A stretch of 64,000 nt of DNA from Pectinophora gossypiella (Eukaryota > Arthropoda > Insecta > Lepidoptera > Gelechiidae), in the NCBI RefSeq assembly GCF_024362695.1, contig NC_065425.1, positions 8,189,001 through 8,253,000 of the forward strand, given 5' to 3'. The position numbers were made by a program, and so were the translations under genes. The stretch's first letter is position 1; each line of letters starts with the position of its first letter. This document shows, piece after piece, positions 49,901 through 61,900 of this stretch. The notes beneath the pieces were generated by a model. That model did no database searches, was not told the DNA's origin, and worked only from the letters and a program-made list of their open reading frames with translations.

Positions 49901-52900
49901 TCTTACCCTAGTCACACCCGGACACTCAACACTTCAAGTACAGTCTTACCCTAGTCACACCCCGGACACTCAACACTTGACGTACAGTCTTATCCTAATC
50001 ACACCCGGACACTCAACACTTCATGTACAGTCTTACCCTAGTCACACCCGGAAACTCAACATTTCATGTACAGTATTACCTTAGTCACGTCTCTGACACT
50101 CTATACAAAAATCTTATTCTTATCGCGAGCGATGAAAATTCCACTTAACGTTAACTCTGAATCATAAGCTAAATCGTCCCCCTCAGTTATCGGTACGGTG
50201 CTACTAACACCCTGTATGTATGTATATTTGTATTTATTTCACTTTTTTTTTCAGACGTGCCGGCCCAAGTCAGCGGGCACAGTGTGTCGCTCCGCGGACA
50301 AGGAGTGCGACCTGCCGGAGTACTGCACCGGGTACTCGGAGTTCTGTCCCGGGGACGTGCACAAGATGGACTCCACACCCTGCGGGAAGCATGACGAGGT
50401 ATGTCCAGCAAAAAAAGTCTGACTCGGACGTGTGTTGAACCCGCAGCTCTTGTCAAGCCGGAACGAGCGTGTTAAGCATTACACCACCGGGTCTCTTTCC
50501 TATCTATGCGAATTTTTTCGATCTATATCGTCATTACGCCGACGAGGTTTTCTATTTAATTTATTAATCAGATTTGTTTAGTGCTGTTTTACATGAATTG
50601 CTTCGATGTGGCCTTTTGGCCCAGGAGACATTTTGAAAAAGGAACCCTTTGCGCACAAAGGACTTTTTGTGGAAATAACTTTTTGATACATTTTGCAATT
50701 GGATCTCCTTGCTATCAGAGATATCAAGCGAAAAACTTCTGCTACTGAACGGCCCCATGGTTTTTTGGCGGGAAAGGGAACGGGACTGTTGCTTTCTTCA
50801 TTGAATAATCTAGATAATTAATACGAAGTTAGTGTTTTGTGGTTAATGGTCGCATTAAGTTAGTCGGAAAACATTCGCGATAGTGTTATTATATCGGCAT
50901 ATTCAATAAACAAAAGTCTATTTTATACCTATCTATTTTCGGTTCGTGCCAACAAGCCGCTTCATAACTCAAAAGTTTATGCGGACTTTTGAGTTAATTC
51001 GTTTGGGGTTCGGAGTAGGAGTCTGGCTTAGGTTTCATCGTTCATCGTCACACCTTTCATTAACCATCATAAAGAAAAAAAAACCATAAGACATGGCTGT
51101 ATGGGCATAGTTCCCTTTGCCTTGCCCTTCGGGAAAAACTAAAACAAAAAAAATAACGTTCCCGTTATTTCTCAAGCGTTCAATATCGTAATTGTACATT
51201 CCAGGCGTACTGCGTGGGCGGGTCATGCCGCTCGCACACCGACCAGTGCCGGCTGCTGTGGGGTGTGACCGGGGAGAGTTCACACGAGAAGTGCTACACC
51301 AGGAACAATATCCGGGGGAATAAGTGCGTTTACAACATACACAAACACACACACACGCACACACACACGCACACACACACGCACACACGCACTCACACAC
51401 GTACGCACGCACGTACACACTGATACATGAGATTAAATTTTTTACCGGGTGAGAGCCCTCAGCGCTCCCCATTTGTCCGGCCAAGTAGTTAATGCCATTT
51501 GCGGCAAACATAACAGATACTTTATTGCACAAACAGGAAAATACAAAATACAAACCAAAAGAGAAATAGAATTAGTACAATAGGCGGCCTTATTGCTAAG
51601 TAGCAATCTCTTCCAGGCAACCTTTAAGTATAGGAGACATTTTATATTTTATTTTAACCCTCTACATTATAATACACAAGTAAGTAGTAGTAGTGTTTAT
51701 TATACAGAAGTATTATAGTATCAACATGGACCCGGTAATGGCACTGCAACTGGTAGAGAGGACAACATACTTAATTAATAGTCAGTGATACAATTTATAC
51801 TTATCATTCTATATTTAAATGATGTTCTACGCAGGGAGGGTAACTGCGGCTACGACCGCGTGCGCCAGATATTCTACCCGTGCCAGCCTGCGCATGCGCT
51901 GTGCGGCATGCTGCACTGCCGGCACCTCAACGAGCGGCTCGAGTTCGGCATGGAGGCCGTAGCCAACTTATCCGCCGTCTTCATCAACAACAACGGTCAG
52001 TACCATCAACAACCACCTCCGTGGTCTATTGGTTGAGCGTTGGGCTCACGATCCGGAGGTCCTGGGTTCAATTCCCGATGAGGACATATCACAAAAATTA
52101 CTTTGCGACCCTAGTTTGGTTAGGACATTACAGGCTTATCACCTGATTGACCGAAAGTAAGATGAGCCGTGCTTCGGAAAGCACATTAAGCCGTTGGTCC
52201 CGGTTACTACTTACTGGTGTAAGTAAGTAGTTGTTACATGAGCCATGTCAGGAGCCTTTGGCGGCTGAATAGTAACCCTGACCCCCTCCACCCCACAACC
52301 CACACAGTAGAAGAAGAAGTACCATCAACAATGGTCAGTACCACTGGTACCACCAACTACAGCTCTGTGACACTGTCACGGACTGCGCCATCTACCGCAT
52401 TTCAGTGTGAACCTTCAGTTCTATGTAAAAGTATTTAAGAATGTAACGCAAAAATCCACAATAGATTATCCGCGTCCGATAGATGTCGTTGTTAAGTTTT
52501 TTTTATTTTCCTGCCAGGTACAATAATTCCGTGCCGCACTGCCATCATTGACCTGGGGTTGAGCGACGTGGATCCTGGACTGGTGCCGGATGGAGCCAAG
52601 TGTGGAGAGGATATGGTAATGTATTGCATAATACAACTGTTTTACCTTAATAAATGTAGCTTGATTAGGATGAGAGCAGGACAGAGATATAGTATGCGGC
52701 TTAGTGTAAAAGAAATTAACGTTCTGGCCGGTTACATTTTGGAATTCATTCTTAATTCAAATCGTAATAAAATACGAAATATTTTGGCTTTCATTCGGTC
52801 TCATTCCATACTTGCCGCGGCTCACATCTATCATTTTGTTACGTTATTTTGTGTTTTGTTATTGTTATCCTCCGGTTGATTGAGGGGAGGCCTGTGCCCA

Positions 52901-55900
52901 GCAGTGGGACGTATATAGGCTGTTTACGTACGTACGTATTGTTATCAATACTATCAAAACCGAAATAAATAAAGTCCTGTTCGTTGCTGTTTATTTCTTA
53001 TCAAGAACCCTCTTCTCTTACTGGTTTACCGCCCGCGATACTGGCGCCCAGCGAGGGTTTCCCTGATACTGGCCCCAGCGTAGGTGGCCGTGATACTGGC
53101 GCCCAGTGTGGGTGCCCGCGATACTGGCGCCCAGCGTGGGTGCCCGCGATACTGGCGCCCAGGGTGGGGGCCCGCGATACTAGCGCCCAAGGTGGGTGCC
53201 CGCTATACTGGCACCCAGCGTGGGTGCCTGCGATACTGGCGCCCAGCGTGGGTGCCCGCGGTACTGGCGCCTAGCGTGGGTGCCCGTGATACTGGCGCCC
53301 CGCGTATGTGCCCGGGATACTGGCGCCCAGCGTGGGTCTCCCAGCTTGGGTGCCTGGGTGCTAATACCATCGCTCAAGGATCAGGGTGATTGTTACGTTC
53401 TGAAACTATCCTTTTGAAAGCTGTAAAACTATAATAAAATTATGTTCGTCTGCCAGAATGTGCAGCAATATTTGTGCATGTATTGTACAACGTGGTGGTT
53501 GCCACAGATGTGCTACAAGCAGCGCTGCGTGTCGGTGGAGGCGGTGCGCGCGGAGCTGGCCGCGCGGGACTCGTCCGTGTGCCCGAGCCACTGCAGCGGA
53601 CACGGGATATGCAACTCTGAAGGTACGGGGCATAGATAAAGATAAAGATTTTTATTGTGCATAAATTTAGGTACAGTTATAGATAATAGTTGCAGTTAGA
53701 GTTGCAAATTACGTCTTACAATTTTTTTTAGAATAAGCAATATGTATAGACCTATAACTCCGTCCCATCCCATCCTCTTAGTGTATCAAAAGCCTCAAAC
53801 GTGCGAATGTACTCACAGACTAATACTATTACTAAAATAGTGTAAATAGCAGAACAGATTTGATCTTCTCTTCTTCTTTTCTTCTACCCTGGTGTCAGTG
53901 TTACTATTGACCCGTCAAAGGCCTTTGACATGACTCATGTGACGACTACTTACATACATAATTGATAATAGTCATAATAGTGATTTGATAATAGTCTAGC
54001 GACTGAAACGAGAAATTAATAAATAAACGAACGCTAACTCTTCGCCCCGCACCAATTCGTATCAGGAGCCGACCTCACCCATTCTGGGTCTTACTTTAGT
54101 CTAGGATGGCGAGTAATGGGAAGCGCTGAAGACTCCCCCGGTAATATATGAAGCGGGTATGTACGGTCACGAGCATTGATATGTATACACTTTGGTACCA
54201 TGTCACATTAACTTTTTTGACAAATTGAACTGTAAGTCTCACTAAATGTCAAATATGTTAGTGCGGCAGAGTCCTAAAGTGGGTGCATTATATTGCTCAT
54301 GACTGTATGAACGAAGCGAACGAACATCATTAAAGGCCTCGGTTCTGTGTCCAACATTTCTTAAATTTATATTATCTGAAGCGTGTATTTTTACACGTAT
54401 CTGTTACGTCCCACCTGTCACGTGGTTGTACGAATCAGTTCATTTTTTATGTGTTAGACCATTATAGACGGCGATACAGCTCACCTATCACGTTGGTCTA
54501 ATAGAAAGCTCGGTGAGGCGTGGGTAATTAGTTCATCTTGGGATCCATCCATGTCTGGCGACCCCATTAGGATATAGACGTGAGCTCATGTTATGTTGCG
54601 TAATTGATAAGTAAGTCGATGTTATATGTATAAATATGAATGTTCCCCTCAGGCCACTGCCACTGCGAGCCAGGCTTCGCCCCGCCGGACTGCGCGCTGC
54701 CTGGCGCCGGCGGCTCCTACGATTCCGGGCCCGCCACCGACCCCAGCGGTAACAATACACTTATACAATACAGAACAATATAGAACGGCAACTCTCCGCT
54801 CCCCACCAGCGGCCGAGCTAGCTTTACCCCACCCCCCCTCGAACATAGTTTAGTGTAGGATTGTATGGCGTCAGACGTCAAACACACAGATGCGCGTGTA
54901 CGATATTGTCAATGTGTAGTGTTTGTGTAAAACGGGGTTGTTTGTATGAAGTGTGCGGGATGTGCTTAAAATAAACATACATACACAGGTCCGGGTTCGA
55001 TTCCCGATGGGGGCATTGTCGTAATCACTTTGTGAGACTGTCCTTTGTTTGGTAAGGACATTACAGGCTTGAATCACCTGATTGTCCGAAAAAGTAAGAT
55101 GATTTCGTGTTTCGGAAGGCACGCTAAGCGGTTGGTCCCGGGCTACTAGCCCAAACACCTCTACCAACCCGAAGTGTGGTGGAGTATGCTCCATACCCCC
55201 TCTGGTCGATTGGGGGGAGGCCTGTGCCCAGCAGCGAGACGTGTATAGGCTGCATGTTTATGTATGTCTAACTCTTGACATAAATCGTCAACCTAATTAC
55301 TGTCAAATAATACTCCTGCAAATACTTAAAGAGAAATTGATCATTACGTAACAATGATGTGTACTGTGTCGTGCACAGCGTTCACAGAGAGCAATCCCAG
55401 CCGTCGCGGCACGGCACCCTACCTACGTGGAAAGACGTACGGCTACTAGTCAAAGCCCTCGATATAAGTCTCACCGTAGATGCCGTGCAGAGCCTGCTGG
55501 TCGCATTTCAAGATGGCGGCGGGCCCGCAGCAGCGCCATCTAGCGAACAACATGATTATTGCGATGATAATTTACTAGACTGCAATTACTGATATTCTTC
55601 AACGTTGCTCCGGTAGATGGCGCGAACTTACATCTCTATGAGATTTGAAACAAATAGCTCAATGCATATTTTTCCTTTCACAGTGCAAAGAAACTTCATG
55701 GTGGCGATGTACGTCATCTTCCTGGGCATCGTGCCGTCGATCCTGCTCGTCCTGTTCCTGTTCTACTACTCGCGCCACTCCATGGCACCATTCTGGAAGA
55801 AGCCGAGGAAATCGTACGTAACCTCACTCTTCTCCACCAACAGCAATACCAGTAACACCAAGCACAAAAGCTTCTTCACCAAATTCCCTAGAATCTCCAA

Positions 55901-58900
55901 GAATACTACTTCAGTTAGACACTTACTAAGTTTCAAATTAAGTAACAAATTAACTAAAGAAAGAACAGAGAGAGAAGACAGTCCGTATTATGATACTGTA
56001 GCCGAAATTGATGATAGAAAGGAGGAAAATGCACCCACGAAAAACGATCAACCGTTGCACTATAAAATACTTCATCTGACAGACAAAACTCAGAAAAAAC
56101 CTCTCAAAAAGCCAGACAAGAAACTCACGAAAGACGATATAATTGTTACGAATAAAACTGATCTGCCAAAGCCACCCGTAGCCCAAAAGCCTTTGATGAC
56201 CAAGCAAAATGATTTAAGTACGGTTTTGAATAAAAATCTAGACGTGACTAAAAAAGTCCTTGAAACTCCACCACCTCAAATAAAACCTAAGCCTAATTTG
56301 CCGAAAGATAAACCCACAGTGGTGATAGTAAAGAAAGGTTTAGCGTCTACTACCAATGAAATGCTCTCCCAGGAGGATATAAGCGGAAGACCACAGATGT
56401 ACAATATAAAAGATAGTGGGCTTTACTCCACCGTCTCTGGGAAAAGTGTCAAAGTTCATGGGTTTAAAAAATAAAGTAAAAATGCTGTGGTTTTGATGTC
56501 GCGTCTTTTGGATTATAGATTTTGCTCATGATGGCTAAGCTTCTCCCACTGTTAAACCTAAGTAAGTTTAGGTTAGCTTAGCTCGCGGTCAGCAAGCGGC
56601 ATAACTACACTCCATTTTGTTCCATTGCGAGTTGATGTAGAAACGCCCAAACTCTACTCAATTTAAGTAAAGTTCTTTTTAAATATTTTTATTGGTTTAA
56701 AATTTTTAAAATGACTCGTTTAATTTAAACTACGTAGAAGGAATCATAATAGTCAGTAAATCTAAATTGACATTTGTTTTTTTTTATTGGCAAAATATTG
56801 CTGCTATATTTCTCTACCTTTTCTTTGCGGTTTTTCGCCCTGGCCAATAAAACGAACGAAAAAGAAAAAAAACAATATGGCAACAATATTTTGCTAGGAC
56901 TATTTCTCTTAGTTTAATATTATCCTGTTAGCACCTCAAAGATAATAAAATAAATAAAAATATACATCGTGAAGAAACCCACATTCCCGAGAAATGCATT
57001 TTCGGAGGTATGTGACCTAACCTGTATTGGGCTGGTTTACCTTTCGCGGGTTGGAAGGTCAGACAGGCAGTCGCTTCTGTAAGAAACCGGATCTGTCAAA
57101 TCTTCAGGTTAGGTAAGCGCACCCTGTGAAATAAAAATATACCTAAAAGATGTCGCATATCTCTCTCCGTTCTTTTCGTCTAATGTATTGTATTGTAGAT
57201 TACACAATTATATTTTACTATTTCTTTTTTTTTTAATTGTCTGTCTGTAAAAAAAGATAAAGTAAAAGATCTGTGATGGATGAGTTCTAAAAACATTCCA
57301 GCTTTTACTAAAGCCATATTTTTTTTCATTGTTAAGGTTACTGACCAACTATTTCACATTTATTTAAAAATAAGAATAATTATAATCGAATTTATTCTAG
57401 TAGGTAGTAGTAGTAAGATTTGTTGTTTGCTCAGTAATTATTTAAATATACTCTTTTCTTTCTACTAACTGATAATATGGGTACGAATCGAAAATGAAGA
57501 AATGTAACAACTTTGACTTAAGCTACGCGTCCATTTGAGCAGAATTGGAAAAAACGCCACATTAAAGCAAATCATCTAGAGAAGAATCAATATTGCTATT
57601 TGACATTTGTTTGCCTTGCGCACTTACTTTTACATGCGAAAATGTCAAAGTGTAATATTGCTTTTTCGGTGAATTGTTTATAAGTAAGGCCTTTTTAACC
57701 TCCCCGGTTTGACTAAATGGAATAGATTGTGGTTTGGATAGATGACTAGTTTACATTTAGTCAAGTGTACACTTCAACTTGATGGTTGATGGTAAGGCTG
57801 ACAGATGAAGAAGGACGTACACTGACCAAATTGGAGATGTCCTTAGATTTTTTTTAGTACGACCTGCTCAAAACCGGCGTGCGTGTATGAAACGATTGAT
57901 GAATGTGGAGGAAGCAAGAGAAGTGTGTCAGGATCGAAGCAAATGGAATTCCATAACAAATGCAAAAGCAAATGCTTACCCCGGTGGGAAATAGGCGTGA
58001 TTTTATGTATGTATGTACACTTCAACTGATCAGTGGGTAGGTAGGTCCGTATGAAGCCAGCGTGTTTATTTACAAGCGTGGATTTGCCGATCTCTAGATC
58101 ACAGTTTTGTTTTCAACAAATCAACAAAAAGATCTTACACTTCGTGTGCTCCAAATACGCTCAAGTGGGCGCACAGCTTTACTTCGCTTGGTCCCACTTG
58201 CGAATGATCTCAAAAAATATTTTATAATGGACTGAATTTAAATTCTTGTTATCATTCCTTCTCTTTCCGCTTCACCGAACAACCGCATGGGGCCACAACC
58301 GGGCCATGTCTTAGTAATGAATACGCAAAATAACAGATAAATGGGTAAATAAAAGATATTTTTCTGAAAAAAATAACTACTAAATAATAAATTATCCTCG
58401 TGTCGTCAATTTGGATTTTAAAGTGACTATTTACGTATATGCGGTTGTTCCGAAACAGATTTGATGTGATTTTTTGTAATGTAGTTGTTTGATTGTGAAT
58501 GTTGGCTTTGTTTGTACTGAGAAATGTAAACACAAAAATCAATTAGTGCATGTTCTCCACACACTTTAAAACATCTGTAAAAATGGTTAAGGCATAACAA
58601 CATATCATATCATATCCCAATGGGGTAGTCAGAGGTACATCCATCGCAAGATGAACTAAGTACCCACACCTCACCGAGCTCTCTGTTAGACCAACGTAGA
58701 TAGGTGGTGAGCCGTATCGCCGTCTATTATGGTCTAAATAAAAAAATGATGTTTATAGGTACTTATATTTCTTAAAACGAAGAATTACAATGACTGTAGA
58801 ACAGAGATACAGTAAGACACGACAGATAGGTGTCTCTTTCGCACTAATGGTTTACCAGCTTAATACGAAAGAGACAAAAGATATGTCGATCTAATCAGAC

Positions 58901-61900
58901 GTTTTAAGAAGTATAGGTATGTTGTATATACAATATTTAATGTTTTTGTGAATACATTTCGTACACAGATATATGTAGCACTACGTAGTTCTGAACATAA
59001 CATTATTTTATACCTTACTTAATTTTACGTATGTAGATTTTGAAAATTAAACTTTATGATTATAATAACACGATGTTTTTGCAGTTCTTCCGACTTCCTG
59101 TACCACACTACATTGCACAAGTATATTGGATAAGGTGTCCACCGATGCCTCTTGAAATTTTCTGAAATTAATGTAAAAAAATGAGTTGTCTAAGGCTTTA
59201 AAAAGCCTGTTTTATAAAAGTTTAAATGATTGGTTGATTTAACTTGTTGTAGTGTGGGACTCCTCTATTAATATATTCCACGGTGCTGCCATTTTTTTTT
59301 ATGTGTTACATTCTTTATATTCCAAACTACTTACATAAAGTTGTTTTTTATCTTGTCATAAAGTTGTCGTCATAAAGAAACTTATTTTTTATTGTAAAAA
59401 CTGGCAACACTGAATGTTAAGTTCACAGTTTGCCGCTTGGTGCACAGTTTGGTGAGTGGTTTTGGGTTTTGATTCCGGTGCTAACAACGCATGTTTGCAT
59501 GTTATATTAACATTTTTTTTGTTCTGATTTAGTTTGCCAAAATCTTATTTATGTCAACATACAATTTAAAAGCAAATATCTATAAATAAAAACACCCGAA
59601 ACGTCGCGACAAGGCGAAATATCCAACAAGCAAAGTTTTCTCATTGAATGGCCACACTGACTCTTTGGGAAATAAATAGCAGCGGGGCCCGGATTGTCCA
59701 AAACTTCTATGACACGCATTGAAAGACCCTTAAATTATAATTAGTTAAATTAAAATATAGATTTATTGGAGAAATAACAAACACATATCTTATAAATAAA
59801 ACACCTCCAATGCGTCACATCGAGGCAAGGTGCCCAACAGGCTGGCAGCATTGCCTCTCTGAATCGCCAGACTTATTCTTTGATAAAATTAACTACCAGC
59901 CCTTGCATCCCCCAAGATCCTTAATAAATAATAAAATAATTATAAAATTATCAAAAAATGATAAAAATAAAACAATTAAAAACTAAAATAAATAATTAAT
60001 AATTAAATTAACATGCGTAGAGTATAAATTATGGCAAACTTTATTAGATTTAAGTGCATATTGCATGATATCATTTTGGATTGGTTTTGTATAACAGCTT
60101 GGGTTTCGATGTTCATCTTGTTTATAATTGTAATGATTGCAAATTTTAATTTAATGTATTGTTTTTAAGTTCCAAAATGTGGTATTAAACACGAATTTTC
60201 TATAGTAGGTTTTAGAAATCCTCTTATTAAAAGATCAAACTTAAGTATCAAATCTACTTATTAATTACTATTATCGTCCACAGGGTACAATCACCAAAGA
60301 AAACGTCTCTACCTCGTCGGCTCTCGCGCAGCGCCACGAAATTCGCCGCCAACTTCCAAAACAACTCCCAAAATGGCGCCCCGCCTGTCAATGTGCACAC
60401 ACTGTCCAATCCTGACGACATGTCTTCTAGCTTACTACGAAGTGACGAACGTAGTCCAGCAGGAAACATAAACCCCACTGTCAACTTCTTTGGCAATTTC
60501 AAAGGTTTCTCCCTCACTCCAGTCGAAAAGGTCCAACGACCCGAAAACGATGGTGAAATCGCCATTATATCCAACGACAAGAAACCTCTGAAGCCCGCCG
60601 ACCCTCCCAGCAAGAGCGCCAAGATCACCCCCGTGCACAGAAGTGGCAGCAACAGCCAGAATATGATCAACCAAGGAGTACTGAAACCCGTTTTAAGATC
60701 AGCCCCGCCGCTGCCCGTAGTTCCCAACACTGCTAAGACAAGCCCAAAGTCTAGTCCTTCAGTGAAACGAAACAATAGCACAGTCCAGGACAGAATCAAA
60801 GCACTAATGAATACGGAAAAGACTGAAAATATGCCACCAGTATTGGCCAATCCTGCTCCAAGACCCGTCATTTCCAGCCCTATTCTAGAAGCCTCCACTT
60901 GCACTGCCAAAGAGCTGATATCTCCACTCCAAGGGTCTAAGACATTAGGGCCAGTAAGAGCAGCCCCGACGGTACCCACTGAGCCAGAACTCCCAAAAAG
61001 ACCGCTAAGCATGCACTCAGCAGGAAACGTCCCACAAAAGCCTTTACCCGAAGAACCAAAAAAAGTTAAAGAAGGAATTTCTCTAAACAGAATCGCGTCC
61101 TTTCTCAAACAAGATAAACCTAAAGAGAAAGAACGGAATCCCGTTGAGAGAAGTCACTCGCTTCCAAAGAATCCCAACCATCAAGTCAAAGTGCCAAAGG
61201 CCGTCGATAAAGTCGCTTTGAGGAATTTGCAAATATCGAACCCGATATTGCAAAAACAAATTGAGCTGTCAGTCAATACAGTACCCGTTGTGTCCGATTC
61301 TGAAGATGGGGATGATTCTAAGGCGTTTGTGAATAGAGCGCAGAGTATGAGGGCGCCCGCGAGCCAGAAGCCTGCTATACAGAGCTTCGGGTCTATGAGG
61401 CAAGCGCCGGGCGTACCCAGACCTGTTTCCATTGTTGGCAGACCGACAGCACCGCCCCCACCGCTACCTAACGACCCCCCAGTCTACCAAAACCCTAAAC
61501 CACAAGACATCAAGCCCACTGATTACGTGGACTGCATCGAAGAGAAACAAGCTCCTCTAGCACATATAGACGAAGAATCCGGGGACAATATCTACGCCAT
61601 CATAGAAGAAAGTCCCGAAAAACATTCGAAGCCTCTACCCGGAGTACCGACTCCTATAAAGACAATTCCACAGGCTCCCCCGGAAGGATACAACACTCCA
61701 AAGCCCATCCCTTCCAACTCTGGAAGTACTGAGAGCATGGGCTTGCTCGGAGAAATAGTATGCGAGATCCAAAATAGAAATTTTGACTCCATCTACTCTG
61801 CTTCCACGTTAGCTAGAAAGAAAAAAGCTAAAGCAGATGCTGAAGCTAATAGAGATAGCACATATGCAAACACAGATGATTATAGAGCTAACGAAAGCGT

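Noticed and set aside
51035..51553. 172-codon minus ORF with long Cys-Val run
   Set aside because: Created by the CA microsatellite and the antisense of exon 10.
52984..53417. Overlapping ORFs with repeating WVPAILAP / GARDTGAQ peptides
   Set aside because: Products of a 28-bp minisatellite read in three frames, inside an ADAM intron.
60254..61108. 284-codon minus-strand ORF
   Set aside because: Exact shadow of the ADAM long-tail exon, which has splice support, continuity and typical composition. The same applies to 62000-62455 minus.
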